Shown here one piece after another: positions 13,364 to 21,298 of a stretch of 43,545 nucleotides of DNA (positions are counted from its first letter, which is position 1; each line of letters starts with the position of its first letter). Source of the DNA: Nesterenkonia sp. (GTDB lineage: Bacteria > Actinomycetota > Actinomycetes > Actinomycetales > Micrococcaceae). Below the pieces are notes generated by a model, which saw only the letters and a list, made by a program, of their open reading frames with translations, was not told where the DNA came from and did no database searches. The stretch is from positions 1 through 43,545 of the forward strand of contig NZ_JAJUJJ010000022.1 of assembly GCF_029265375.1 (NCBI RefSeq), in the 5' to 3' direction. Both the position numbers and the translations under genes were made by a program.

Positions 13364-13566
13364 CGCGTCTTCCCCGGACGCTCGGTCGGCAGGCTGTCCA
13401 GCCATCTCAGCGCCTCTGCGCGCGTCACGAGCGGCTTCGTACCGAAGTAGTTCGCCACGAGATCCCCCCTCTTGATCGCCTTGTTGATCGAGTCCACCGA
13501 CAGGTCAGTGGCGTCCGAAAGGCTGGGGACCGAATACGAGAGCTTGTCGAGCGTGGCTTCCATCAC
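13360..13566 (-). CDS. Excisionase-like HTH protein, 68 aa
   Basis: A 68-residue protein: the Y-S-V-P-S-L-S-D-A-T-D-L-S-V-D-S-I-N-K-A-I-K segment forms an HTH and is followed by the wing GDLVANYFGTKPLVTRAEALRWLDSL, a layout shared by phage excisionases and helix-turn-helix_17 proteins. ATG 13566 overlaps the Cro-like stop and its own stop overlaps the antirepressor start. As the second gene of the leftward lytic operon it may direct excision together with the integrase, or simply regulate DNA. Confidence 0.7.
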   Translation of the reverse strand: MMEATLDKLSYSVPSLSDATDLSVDSINKAIKRGDLVANYFGTKPLVTRAEALRWLDSLPTERPGKTR

Positions 13567-13784
13567 GCTGCCTCCTTGATGAGATCGGGTGCCGGGATAC
13601 GCAGAAAGCCGCCGACACGCACCAGCTCCTCGAGCGTGAAGTCGGCACGCCCGTTGAGGCGGTCGACCATCTCGAGGTCGGTGATGTCGGCGGCTTCCGC
13701 AACGCTGTGTGCGTCGGAGCCTGCCTCGCGGATCGCGAGGCAGACTCTTCTCGCGATTGTCGCTTGCGCCAGGTTCTTGGTCAT
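13563..13784 (-). CDS. Cro-like HTH repressor, 73 aa
   Basis: A 73-residue XRE-type HTH protein at the start of the leftward operon, divergent from the cI-like gene. Helices: TIARRVCLAIREAG (1), SVAEAADI (2), TDLEMVDRLNG (3), then FTLEELVRVGGFLRI. The spacing matches XRE, although the second helix lacks the usual QxxLA. Its ATG at 13784 lies next to the operator cluster at 13787-13818. The role in the lytic switch is inferred from position. Confidence 0.75.
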   Translation of the reverse strand: MTKNLAQATIARRVCLAIREAGSDAHSVAEAADITDLEMVDRLNGRADFTLEELVRVGGFLRIPAPDLIKEAA

Positions 13785-13786
13785 AC

Positions 13787-13871
13787 CGACAGGCTACCTG
13801 TCGATATCGCCAGGTGTCAACCGCTGGCGCACATTTTCTTGTCGCTATCGCCAGGTTCCTGTCCGTAGACT
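13787..13871. promoter_or_regulatory. cI/Cro operator-promoter region
   Basis: The 93-base gap between the divergent Cro-like and cI-like genes holds a palindrome cgacaggctacctgtcg (13787-13803), then tcgatatcgccagg (13801-13814) and a second copy, tcgctatcgccagg (13842-13855). A TAGACT -10 box (13866-13871) lies six bases before the repressor ATG, so its message may be leaderless. A near-copy of the first site occurs beside the attachment site at 16015-16046. Confidence 0.7.
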
Positions 13872-13877
13872 GGCAGC

Positions 13878-14273
13878 ATGGCCGAGAACATCAGTGACCT
13901 AAGCCGCGCAGTGTCCGACACGCTCACAGGCGAGTACGCCAAGAAGCGCATCACGCAGGATGAGATCGCGGATCGTTCCGGCATGTCCGTGTGGACGTTG
14001 CAGAAGAAGCTGCGCGGCCGATCCCCCATCTCCGCGACTGACCTCGTGGTCATTGCGCAGGCGATCGGCGTCGATCCGGCGAAGGTACTCACGGACGCCA
14101 TGCACGAGGTGGGACTCGACACCGCTACTGATATGTCAGACGCTCCCGTTAGTCTCGACGCCCACCGCGCACGCCGGACTCCGGCGGACATGGACGAGCA
14201 CGAGATGGAGGGTCTGCGCAGTGCAGCGAACACCGACCCAGAACACGAGGAAGACGAGCCAGACCCCGCGTAG
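13878..14273 (+). CDS. cI-like phage repressor (XRE HTH)
   Basis: A 131-residue protein on the strand opposite the lytic genes. The HTH is clear: RITQDEIADRSGMSVWTLQKKLRGRSPISATDLVVIAQAIGV (about 25-66). The C-terminal half is acidic (DEHEMEGLRSAANTDPEHEEDEPDP), with no LexA-type peptidase residues. This repressor type is instead inactivated by an ImmA-type protease, and such a gene follows directly with a 53-base overlap. It should bind the operators in front of both early genes to keep lysogeny. Confidence 0.88.
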   Translation: MAENISDLSRAVSDTLTGEYAKKRITQDEIADRSGMSVWTLQKKLRGRSPISATDLVVIAQAIGVDPAKVLTDAMHEVGLDTATDMSDAPVSLDAHRARRTPADMDEHEMEGLRSAANTDPEHEEDEPDPA

Positions 14274-14640
14274 GGGACGCAGCTACGACCCGTGGGAGCA
14301 TGCTGACCAGCTCGGCATCGAGGTTGTAGTGAGACGCCTCCGCACCGCCAACGGCAGATGGTTCCCCGACTACCGGCAGATCCTCATCAGCGACCGACTC
14401 CGCCCGGGACAGCAGCGCCTCGTCCTCGCGCACGAACTCGGCCACGGCGCTCTCGGGCATCCCGACGACCGCCCCAAACACGAGAAACAGGCCGACCAGT
14501 TCGCGGCCCGGAATCTCATCGATCCGGACGAACTGGCCGACCTGTATAAGTGGTGCCCCGACGAGGGGCGGCTCATTCAAGAGCTGGGCGTGTCGCGCCG
14601 GCTACTGCGCGCGTACGTTCTTTCTCAGCCTTCGATATGA
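14221..14640 (+). CDS. ImmA/IrrE-family metalloprotease
   Basis: A 139-residue zinc protease. The GTG at 14221 has GGAGG eight bases upstream and lies inside the repressor gene. The catalytic motif is RLVLAHELGHGALGH (the HExxH core near residue 63), with a further acidic residue in EKQADQFAARNLI and a C-terminal RLIQELGVSRRLLRAYV. By analogy with ICEBs1 ImmA it cleaves the repressor after DNA damage and so triggers induction. It ends 68 bases inside the convergent integrase gene. Confidence 0.88.
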   Translation: MQRTPTQNTRKTSQTPRRGRSYDPWEHADQLGIEVVVRRLRTANGRWFPDYRQILISDRLRPGQQRLVLAHELGHGALGHPDDRPKHEKQADQFAARNLIDPDELADLYKWCPDEGRLIQELGVSRRLLRAYVLSQPSI

Positions 14641-15826
14641 GTTCGGAGAGCATGCCCATCGCGTCCTGGAGGCGCTCCCGGTTGCGGAGGGACTTGTAGC
14701 CGCGAGTGACGAGCCGCGACGAGTGCCCGAGGATCTCCTGGATGAGGTCTTCGGGCACGCCTGCCAGATAGAGCAGGTCTGCCGCCGTGTGTCGCAGGCC
14801 GTGCAGCACGACATCACGCTGAATGCCTGTCTCGGCGAGCACGGACTTCCACGCGCGCGTGTCGGCGTCCGGGTCGAGCGGCTCGCCATCCGGGCGCGTG
14901 AACACCAGCCCGTACTTGTTCGGCTCGGCGTTCTGGATATGCCGCTCGAGGATCGTCTTGAGCGGGTCGACGAGGGGGATGATGCGCCACCCCGCGCTCG
15001 ACTTCGGGCGCGTGAGATAGAGCCCGCCAGTGAGGTGTCGATACTGGAAGTCCGCCGGCACTTTGAGCGTACGATCCGGGCAGTAAGCCGCGTACTTCCG
15101 TCCGCACACGCCGCCGCACCCGTGTCGCCAGGTGAGGCGCTGCAACTGCCAGGACAAGTCGAGTTCGTCACCGACTCGATCGAGTTCGAGCCCGAGGGCC
15201 TCGCCGCGTCGGGCACCTGTCAACAGCGCGAGCGCCCACCGCGCACCGAGCGGGTCATGCGCGACATGGGACAGGACACTGAGCGCTTCATCGACCGTGA
15301 ACGCCTCGAGCGTCTTCGTGCCCTTACGGGGCGCATCCATCATCTTGGCCGGGTTGCGCCCGATCCGCCCCTCGCGCATCGCGATCTCGAACGATCGCGA
15401 CATGACACGATGCGCGTTCAGCGCGAACGTCGACGAGAGGTTCTTCTCCTGTGTGATGCGGTCATGGACCCTCCTGATGGTCGCGGGGGTGATCTTGTCA
15501 AGCTTCGTCTTCGGCCCGAGTCCCGGCACAATGTGGTTCGTCACCACAGACCGGTATCCCGCTAGAGTCTTCGGCCGCACTGATTGTGCGGCGATGTTGT
15601 CGAGCCAGTATGCGAACCACTGCTCGACGCTGGTTCCTGCCGTGGGAAGGTCGCCGCGCTCTTCGAGGTCGCGCTGGACCTTCTTGAGCTTGTCGACAAC
15701 GACCTTCTTGTCGGCGCTGCGGATGACCTTGCGCCGTCGCTTGCCGTCATGGCTCGGCAGTTCGATGGTCGCTGTCCAGAGGCCGCGGGAGTCTTTGAAG
15801 ATCGACCCTTCGCCCTTGCCCCTCAT
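14573..15826 (-). CDS. int: Tyrosine-type phage integrase
   Basis: A 417-residue integrase. It has an N-terminal arm-binding region (GSIFKDSRGLWTATIELP), a core-binding helical domain (about 65-165), then the catalytic domain. The active-site set is R207 (TGARRGEAL), H342/R345 (HGLRHT), H368 (GHSSR) and the nucleophile Y377 (TRGYKSL). A cysteine-rich insert (RHGCGGVCGRKYAAYC, about 234-249) may bind zinc, as in other actinophage integrases. It catalyses recombination between attP and the tRNA-Phe site just to the right. The ATG overlaps the stop of a tiny upstream frame (ATGA). Confidence 0.95.
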   Translation of the reverse strand: MRGKGEGSIFKDSRGLWTATIELPSHDGKRRRKVIRSADKKVVVDKLKKVQRDLEERGDLPTAGTSVEQWFAYWLDNIAAQSVRPKTLAGYRSVVTNHIVPGLGPKTKLDKITPATIRRVHDRITQEKNLSSTFALNAHRVMSRSFEIAMREGRIGRNPAKMMDAPRKGTKTLEAFTVDEALSVLSHVAHDPLGARWALALLTGARRGEALGLELDRVGDELDLSWQLQRLTWRHGCGGVCGRKYAAYCPDRTLKVPADFQYRHLTGGLYLTRPKSSAGWRIIPLVDPLKTILERHIQNAEPNKYGLVFTRPDGEPLDPDADTRAWKSVLAETGIQRDVVLHGLRHTAADLLYLAGVPEDLIQEILGHSSRLVTRGYKSLRNRERLQDAMGMLSELISKAEKERTRAVAGATRPALE

Positions 15827-15841
15827 CGCTTGCCCGCACTC

Positions 15842-15940
15842 TCAGCGGGCTGCTGGTCTTCTGCCATGAGCACTCCACATCTCCTGATTGATGACACCGA
15901 CGTGGACGTGTCTTCTCGGGGCGAACCGGTGCTGGTTCAT
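15842..15940 (-). CDS. Possible 32-residue leader peptide upstream of integrase
   Basis: ATG 15940 has a strong GAGGAGCAGGAC upstream and opens a 32-codon basic frame (MNQHRFAPRRH...). A second small frame in another phase (ATG 15867, MAEDQQPAESAGKR) ends with a TGA that overlaps the integrase ATG. The two cannot both be in full use, and either could feed ribosomes to the integrase. Protein function is unlikely or unknown. Confidence 0.35.
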   Translation of the reverse strand: MNQHRFAPRRHVHVGVINQEMWSAHGRRPAAR

Positions 15941-16014
15941 GTCCTGCTCCTCTCGGTTGGTGGCGAACGGTGTAGCCATTGCTGTCTGACGCTGGCGTCC
16001 GCTGTCGCCTGTTA

Positions 16015-16046
16015 CGACAGGCTAGCAGTCGATATCGACAGGAATC
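16015..16046. promoter_or_regulatory. Second copy of the phage operator, beside att
   Basis: This 32-base segment (cgacaggctag..., gtcgatatcgacagg...) matches the operator at 13787-13818 at about 27 positions. It includes a perfect gtcgatatcgac palindrome. It lies between the integrase start and the tRNA-Phe remnant. It may let the repressor also control int, or it may be an arm site for integrase or excisionase. Confidence 0.6.
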
Positions 16047-16065
16047 AAGGCCCTACAGACAGGTA

Positions 16066-16115
16066 GCGTTCGACTGAAAATCGAAAGGTCACCGGATCGA
16101 CGCCGGTCGGAGCCA
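16066..16115 (+). tRNA. tRNA-Phe 3' fragment, prophage attachment site
   Basis: The fragment holds the anticodon stem-loop ttcga-ctgaaaa-tcgaa (anticodon GAA), a five-base variable loop, a T-arm and the 3' acceptor strand cggagcc plus A. The matching 5' half (acceptor ggctccg and D-arm) is absent from this side. The T-loop reads atcgacg instead of ttcgann, as expected once the copy is released from selection. The other half, made whole by phage sequence, should lie at the far left end outside the window. The core crossover lies within this fragment. Confidence 0.8.
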
Positions 16116-16123
16116 CCGCACTG

Positions 16124-16161
16124 GTGAGGCCCTGAACTTCCACGGAGGTTCGGGGCCTCAC
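16124..16161 (+). terminator. Hairpin downstream of the tRNA-Phe remnant
   Basis: A 14-bp stem (gtgaggcc/ggcctcac plus ctgaac/gttcgg with one G-U) and a loop of about 10 bases. No T-run follows. It is probably the original tRNA-Phe transcript end left in the host chromosome. Confidence 0.6.
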
Positions 16162-16269
16162 TGCGTAGCGGCCGCAAACGGGCATCCCAGCCGAGCGATA
16201 TGGTCATACGTCTCGCCGCTGCGCCCCATCAGCGAAGCATTGAGCAGCGGGACGCTCCAGGCGGGAGAC

Positions 16270-17073
16270 TCAGCTTAGATCGACAACCACCGGAGCGTGG
16301 TCGCTGGCGCCCTTGCCCCGGCGCTCGTCTTTATCGATGTGGGCCGATTCCACCCGCTCGGCCACCGCAGGGGAGGCGAGCAGGAAATCGATGCGCATGC
16401 CCTGCCGCTTCTGGAAGCGCAGGCTCGTGTAGTCCCAGTAGGTGTAGACCCCTGGGCCGGGGGTGTGGGGGCGGACCACATCTGTGTAGCCGGCCTCCAC
16501 GAGCGCGGAGAACGCCTCCCGCTCCTCGGCGGTGACATGTGTCATCTGGTTCTTCTCGAAGAACTCGATGTCCCAGACGTCGTCGTCCTCCGGCGCGATG
16601 TTCCAGTCACCGGCCAGCACAATCTGTGCCTGCGGATCCTGCTGAAGCCATTCGGCGGCGTTATCACGCAGCTGGCGCAGCCAGGCCAGCTTGTAGACCA
16701 TGTGCTCGTCGTCGCGGGCCCGTCCGTTGGGCACGTACAGGCTCCACACCCGCACTCCCGCGCAGGTCGCACCGATGGCGCGGGCCTCCTGGACTGGGTC
16801 CTTGCCGTTTTTGCCGAAGGGCGGCTGATTGGTGAAGGTGCGCTCCACATCGGTGAGGCCCACCCGCGAGGCGATGGCCACCCCGTTCCACTGGTTGAGT
16901 CCGAAGTGGGCGACGTCGTACCCGTTGTGCTCAAACAGCTCCCAGGGGAAGTTGTCGTCCTTGCACTTGGTCTCCTGTATGGCCAGGACGTCGACGTTGG
17001 CCTTCTCCATCCAGGCTTCCACCCGGTCGGCCCGGGCGCGCATCGAGTTCACGTTCCAGGTGGCGATTCTCAC
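16270..17073 (-). CDS. xth: Exodeoxyribonuclease III
   Basis: A 267-residue EEP-fold nuclease, the usual length for XthA. Active-site landmarks are present: N7 (TWNVNS), E34 (IQETKCKDD), Y111 region (WSLYVPNGR), LAGDWNIAPEDDD near residue 150 and SDHAPVVVDL at the end. It removes AP sites and 3' blocks in base-excision repair. It is the first host gene right of the prophage and reads towards it. The ATG is standard, and the gap to the prophage end holds only the tRNA remnant and hairpin. Confidence 0.95.
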   Translation of the reverse strand: MRIATWNVNSMRARADRVEAWMEKANVDVLAIQETKCKDDNFPWELFEHNGYDVAHFGLNQWNGVAIASRVGLTDVERTFTNQPPFGKNGKDPVQEARAIGATCAGVRVWSLYVPNGRARDDEHMVYKLAWLRQLRDNAAEWLQQDPQAQIVLAGDWNIAPEDDDVWDIEFFEKNQMTHVTAEEREAFSALVEAGYTDVVRPHTPGPGVYTYWDYTSLRFQKRQGMRIDFLLASPAVAERVESAHIDKDERRGKGASDHAPVVVDLS

Positions 17074-17216
17074 CCCACCAACCTATCAGCCGCCCGCGCC
17101 GGGCTCTGAAGATCAGCTCCCCGCGTTGAGTGGTGAAATCACTACCGCAGATCGGCCGAAATCGCCGATGAGGTGCACTGAATCGGCCATTCGACGAGCG
17201 GAGGGCGGGAGAGGGG

Positions 17217-18041
17217 TCAGTCCTTCCACCAGTCGTCCAGCAGCGTCACCGGGACGGTGCGCTTGTGCCGGGAGGCCAGATAGCGCTTCTCCAGCAGGGC
17301 CGCGGCGTCGTCGGGGATCTCGCGGCCTTCCAGATAGTCGTCGATCTGCTCGTAGCTGATGCCCAGCTCGGCCTCATCCAGCTGCCCGGGATTCTCATCC
17401 AGCAGGTCCGCGGTGGGCGCCTTGGACCACAGGTGCTCCTGCGCCCCCAGGTGCTTGAGGATCTGGCGGACCTGGCGCTTGTTCAGGGTGAAGAGCGGCA
17501 GGATATCGGCCCCGCCGTCGCCGTGCTTGGTGAAGAACCCGGTGATCGATTCGGCGGCCTGGTCGGTGCCGATCACCAGTGCCTGCTGCTCGCCGGCGAC
17601 CGCGTACTGGATGATCATCCGCATGCGCGCCTTCACATTGCCGCGGTGGTAGTCCAGCAGCTGGCGGCCGAAGCCCTCCTGGAAGGCCACATCAACACCG
17701 GTGACCGCCTTCTCGATGTTGAAGGTGTGGGCGTAGTCAGGCTGGATGAACTCCATGGCCTGGGTGGCATCAGCCTCGTCCTGCTGGAGCCCGTGGGGGA
17801 GCCGCAGCGCGTGGAAGGAGGCCTCGTAGCCGTCGGCGCGCAGCTTCTCCACCGCCTTCTGGCTCAGCAGCCCCGCCAGTGTGGAGTCCACTCCGCCGGA
17901 GATGCCCAGCACGAACCCTTTTGCGCCGGAGGCCCGGGCGTAGGAGGCCAGGAACTCGACTCGACGCTCCACCTCTTCGGCAGGGTCGATCTGCGGCTTG
18001 ACGCCCATTTCCTCAATGATTGCTTCCTGAAGCTCGCGCAT
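17217..18041 (-). CDS. nadE: NH3-dependent NAD+ synthetase
   Basis: A 274-residue synthetase, close to the 275 of the single-domain E. coli form; no glutaminase domain is present, so it is expected to use ammonia. The P-loop SGGVDST lies at 48-54, followed by GTDQAAESITGFFTKHGDGGADILPL (about 160-185), and the C-terminal RTVPVTLLDDWW is typical. It adenylates and amidates nicotinate adenine dinucleotide in the last step of NAD synthesis. Start ATG 18041 is chosen because the open frame to 18803 runs through the opposite-strand pyrE region. Confidence 0.95.
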   Translation of the reverse strand: MRELQEAIIEEMGVKPQIDPAEEVERRVEFLASYARASGAKGFVLGISGGVDSTLAGLLSQKAVEKLRADGYEASFHALRLPHGLQQDEADATQAMEFIQPDYAHTFNIEKAVTGVDVAFQEGFGRQLLDYHRGNVKARMRMIIQYAVAGEQQALVIGTDQAAESITGFFTKHGDGGADILPLFTLNKRQVRQILKHLGAQEHLWSKAPTADLLDENPGQLDEAELGISYEQIDDYLEGREIPDDAAALLEKRYLASRHKRTVPVTLLDDWWKD

Positions 18042-18152
18042 GCCGCACAGTCTAGTGAGCACGGCGTGACAGGCGGGTGAACCCTGCCTGGACGTCAGCT
18101 GGATGCCGGGTATGGTGCGGACCTCTCGGCGGAGGAAAGGGCCCTGCGTAGG

Positions 18153-18755
18153 ATGGAGCATATGACCGCCAGCGCTTCCTTCGCCTCTGCCCTGATGCCC
18201 ACTGACGACGACGCGACCCGGCTGCGGGATCTGATCGATGAGCTGGCCGTGATGCGCGGGAGAGTCACGCTCTCCTCCGGCAAGGAGGCTGACTACTACG
18301 TGGACCTGCGGCGAGTCACCCTGCACCATGAGGCGGCTCCGCTGGTGGGCCGGATCATGCTGCGGATGCTCGACGACGCCGGCATCAGCTTCGCCGCTGC
18401 CGGGGGTCTGACGATGGGCGCGGACCCGGTGGGTACAGCGCTGCTGCACGCCGCCGCGAGCCAAGGCCGCGGCATCGACTCCTTTGTGGTGCGCAAGGCT
18501 GCGAAGTCCTACGGAATGGGACGTCAGGTGGAGGGTCCGGATATCGCCGGCCGGCCCGTGGTGGTGCTGGAGGACACCTCCACCACCGGGGGCTCGGCAC
18601 TGACAGCCGTGGACGCCGTGCGCGCCGCCGGCGGCGAAGTGCAGGCGGTAGCAATCATTGTGGACCGGGACACCGGAGCCAAGGAACGGATCGAGGCCGA
18701 GGCCGAGGTGCCCTGCCTCTACGCCTACTCCAAGACCGACTTCGGCCTTGACTGA
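18153..18755 (+). CDS. pyrE: Orotate phosphoribosyltransferase
   Basis: A protein of about 200 residues of the PRTase fold. Visible motifs: the KEADYYVDLRRVTLH substrate loop, a GLTMGADPVGTAL segment, the flexible loop RKAAKSYGMGRQVEG, and the PRPP motif VVVLEDTSTTGGSALTAVDAV. It adds ribose-phosphate to orotate in pyrimidine synthesis. Two in-frame ATGs nine bases apart (18153 and 18162) could start it; the second has GGAG just upstream, so the spacing does not settle it. It is divergent from nadE. Confidence 0.92.
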   Translation: MEHMTASASFASALMPTDDDATRLRDLIDELAVMRGRVTLSSGKEADYYVDLRRVTLHHEAAPLVGRIMLRMLDDAGISFAAAGGLTMGADPVGTALLHAAASQGRGIDSFVVRKAAKSYGMGRQVEGPDIAGRPVVVLEDTSTTGGSALTAVDAVRAAGGEVQAVAIIVDRDTGAKERIEAEAEVPCLYAYSKTDFGLD

Positions 18756-18803
18756 CCGCCCAGCCAGCCCGGCCCGGCGGCCAGCCCCTCGGCGGAGCGG
18801 CAC

Positions 18804-20117
18804 GTGAGCCGCGGCAGCCCAGCAGGCGCGCGGCCCGCTAGAGGCAGAGGACCCGACCCTGTCGAGAGGGCTGCCAATGCGGACCGGCCCGCGCAGCAGG
18901 ACCGTCCGTCGCTGCCGGTCATCCTGACCGGTCTGTGCACCACCCAGATCATCGCCTGGGGAATCCTCTACTACGCATTCCCGGTTCTCTCGGCGCGGAT
19001 CTCCGCTGACACCGGCTGGTCGACCGCCTCAGTGACCGCTGCCTACTCAGCGGGTCTGGTGGTCTCTGCGCTGCTGGGCATCCCTGTGGGAAAGATGTTG
19101 GACCGCAGAGGCCCCCGGCTGGTGATGACGGCCGGATCCGTGCTGGGTGTAGCCAGCCTGGCCGGCATCGCCTTCGCCCCGAACTATCCGGTGTTCCTGG
19201 TGAGTTGGCTGGTGGCCGGGGCGGCCATGGCCGGCAATCTCTATCCGCCGGCATTTGCGGCGGTGACCCGCTGGTACGGCCCGCGCCGGGTCTTCGCGCT
19301 GACAGTGATCACCCTGATCGGCGGCCTGGCCTCCACAGTGTTCGCCCCTGTGACTGAGGCGCTGGCAGCCTTCTTCGACTGGCGCGGGGTCTATCTGGTG
19401 CTCGCTGTGGTGCTGGCGGCAACGGCGATCCCGATCCACGCCATCGTGCTGCGCCGGCGCTGGCCCCGTGAGGAGAGCGGAGACGACGACGGCGCCCCGG
19501 TCTCTGCAGATCCGGACCGGCAGTACGCGCGCGGTGTGATGCGCTCGCGGGTCTACATTCTGATGACAGTGGGACTGACCCTGGGCAGTACGGCCGGCTT
19601 CGCCGCGATGATCAATATGGTTCCGATGCTGGTAGAACGCGGCGTCTCCACTGCGCTGGCTGCCTGGATTCTGGGGCTCAGCGGATTCGGCCAAGTGGTG
19701 GGCCGGCTGTTCTACTGGGCCATGCAGCGGCGGCTCGGCGTGCTGGCCCGCCACATGTGGATCTACGGACTGTTGGCGGTCTCCACGGCCGCGCTGGCGG
19801 TGGACTCCACGCATGCCGGCTGGCTGATCTGTGTGGCGATGGTCGCCGGTGTGGGCCGCGGGATCTCCACGCTGCTGAAGGCCACCGCGGTCACCGACCG
19901 GTGGGGGCCGCGCGCCTACGGCCGACTCTCCGGGGTGTTCAACGCCCCGGTGATGTTCGGAGTGGCTCTGGCTCCGGCCCTGGGCGCCTGGCTCGCCCAG
20001 CTGCTGGGCAGCTGGGAGCTGATGTACCTGGTGCTGGCCGGAATGGGAGCGGTGGCGCTGGCGGCGCTGGCCTTCAGCGTTCCAGCGCGGCACCCATCCG
20101 CTGCACCGCCTCAGTGA
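18804..20117 (+). CDS. MFS transporter
   Basis: A 437-residue protein with a long, Pro/Arg-rich cytoplasmic N-terminus (about 35 residues) and then 12 predicted membrane helices. The first is VILTGLCTTQIIAWGILYYAF. The signature DRRGPRLVMTAG between helices 2 and 3 is of the MFS GxxxDRxGRR type. It resembles the oxalate/formate or cyanate (CynX-like) antiporter group in layout; the substrate is not predictable. It starts with GTG 18804 just after pyrE. Its last 44 bases overlap the end of the convergent patB-like gene, which is unusual. Confidence 0.85.
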   Translation: MSRGSPAGARPARGRGPDPVERAANADRPAQQDRPSLPVILTGLCTTQIIAWGILYYAFPVLSARISADTGWSTASVTAAYSAGLVVSALLGIPVGKMLDRRGPRLVMTAGSVLGVASLAGIAFAPNYPVFLVSWLVAGAAMAGNLYPPAFAAVTRWYGPRRVFALTVITLIGGLASTVFAPVTEALAAFFDWRGVYLVLAVVLAATAIPIHAIVLRRRWPREESGDDDGAPVSADPDRQYARGVMRSRVYILMTVGLTLGSTAGFAAMINMVPMLVERGVSTALAAWILGLSGFGQVVGRLFYWAMQRRLGVLARHMWIYGLLAVSTAALAVDSTHAGWLICVAMVAGVGRGISTLLKATAVTDRWGPRAYGRLSGVFNAPVMFGVALAPALGAWLAQLLGSWELMYLVLAGMGAVALAALAFSVPARHPSAAPPQ

Positions 20118-21258
20118 GGATCGCCTCAGAGGTCGCGAAGTTCAGCCGTGCTCGGCGCTGCCCGCCTTCGCCGAAGGGGTGCCCCGCAGTGAGGGCGACC
20201 TGCGCCTTCTCCAGCAGAAGTCTGGCCGGACCGTGGATCGGGGTTTCGACGCCGGGTGTGGGTGCGTCGTCGTCGAACCCATAGGCGCTGAAGTCTAGCC
20301 ACGCCAGATACGTGGCCTCCGGGGCGGTGAAGCCCACCTGCGGCAGATGCTCCTCCAGCAGCTGACCCAGCAGCCGGCGGTTGGACTCCAGTCCGGCCAG
20401 CAGCGCATCCAGCCAGGCGTCCCCCTCAGCAAGGGCCGCGGTGTGGGTGAGCACACCCACGTGGCTGGGGCCGTGAGCGACCTCAGGGGGCAGCTGGTCC
20501 AGCTCGTCTGCGGCGTCCTCACCAGCGACGAGCAGCCCTGCTTTCAGCCCGGCCAGATTGAAGGCCTTGGAGGCTGACACCACCGAGTATCCGCGCGGAT
20601 CCACTGACACGTAGGGGGTGAACTCTGCGCCGGCGTGGACCAGGGGAGCGTGGATCTCATCGGCGACCACCCGGATGCCGTACTGCTTGGCCAGCTCGGC
20701 CAGCTGCTCCAGCTCGGCCCGGGTGTGCACCGTTCCGGTGGGGTTGTGCGGATTGGCCAGCAGATAGGTGGCCTGCCCGCCGATAGTGCGCAGATTGAAC
20801 GACTCCTCCAGCATCTCGAAGTCCAGCCGGCCGTCCGCGCCGAGCGGGGCCTCCACCACTCGCCGGCCTGCGCTGACCGGATACATGTAGAACGGCGGGT
20901 AGACCGGGGAGCTGACGATCACGGTGTCGGTCAGCTCGCCCACGATCTTGATGGCCTCCACCACTCCGCGCATGACGTCGGGCACCGCCCGGATCTGGGA
21001 GAGCTGCGGCTGCCAGCCCCAGCGGCGGCCGGCGAAAGAGGCGAACGCTTCGGCATAGGCCTGCGGCTGCGGATAGCCGGTGTCTCCGAGCTCCACCACC
21101 CGGCGCAGCGCCTGAGCCACTGGCTCGGCAAGCGGCACGTCCATCTCCGCCACCCACAGCGGCAGCACATCGGGACCGAACGCCTGCCATTTGGCGGAGG
21201 TCCGTTCGCGCAGCTGGTCGATACTCAGAACTTCCAGAGGATTCTGCTGTTCACCCAT
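20074..21258 (-). CDS. PatB/MalY-type PLP aminotransferase (cystathionine beta-lyase)
   Basis: A 394-residue fold-type I PLP enzyme. Landmarks: LPLWVAEMDVPLAEPVAQAL at the N-terminus, a YPQPQAYAEAF segment, N in LLANPHNPTGTVHT, D in RVVADEIHAPLV, the Schiff-base lysine in SVVSASKAFNLAGLKAG (about 233), and the arginine near GGQRRARLNFA that binds the carboxylate. These MalY/PatB members act as C-S lyases on cystathionine or cysteine conjugates. The ATG lies seven bases after a TATTCT box, so the message may be leaderless. It is divergent from the methyltransferase gene, with a 40-base gap. Confidence 0.88.
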   Translation of the reverse strand: MGEQQNPLEVLSIDQLRERTSAKWQAFGPDVLPLWVAEMDVPLAEPVAQALRRVVELGDTGYPQPQAYAEAFASFAGRRWGWQPQLSQIRAVPDVMRGVVEAIKIVGELTDTVIVSSPVYPPFYMYPVSAGRRVVEAPLGADGRLDFEMLEESFNLRTIGGQATYLLANPHNPTGTVHTRAELEQLAELAKQYGIRVVADEIHAPLVHAGAEFTPYVSVDPRGYSVVSASKAFNLAGLKAGLLVAGEDAADELDQLPPEVAHGPSHVGVLTHTAALAEGDAWLDALLAGLESNRRLLGQLLEEHLPQVGFTAPEATYLAWLDFSAYGFDDDAPTPGVETPIHGPARLLLEKAQVALTAGHPFGEGGQRRARLNFATSEAILTEAVQRMGAALER

Positions 21259-21298
21259 ACACCGAGAATACCGACCTGCCTGCAGTACGCTCAGCCTC

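Noticed and set aside
17217-18803. NadE extended to 528 residues (glutamine-dependent form)
   Set aside because: The extra N-terminal part is the complement of pyrE and shows no glutaminase motifs.
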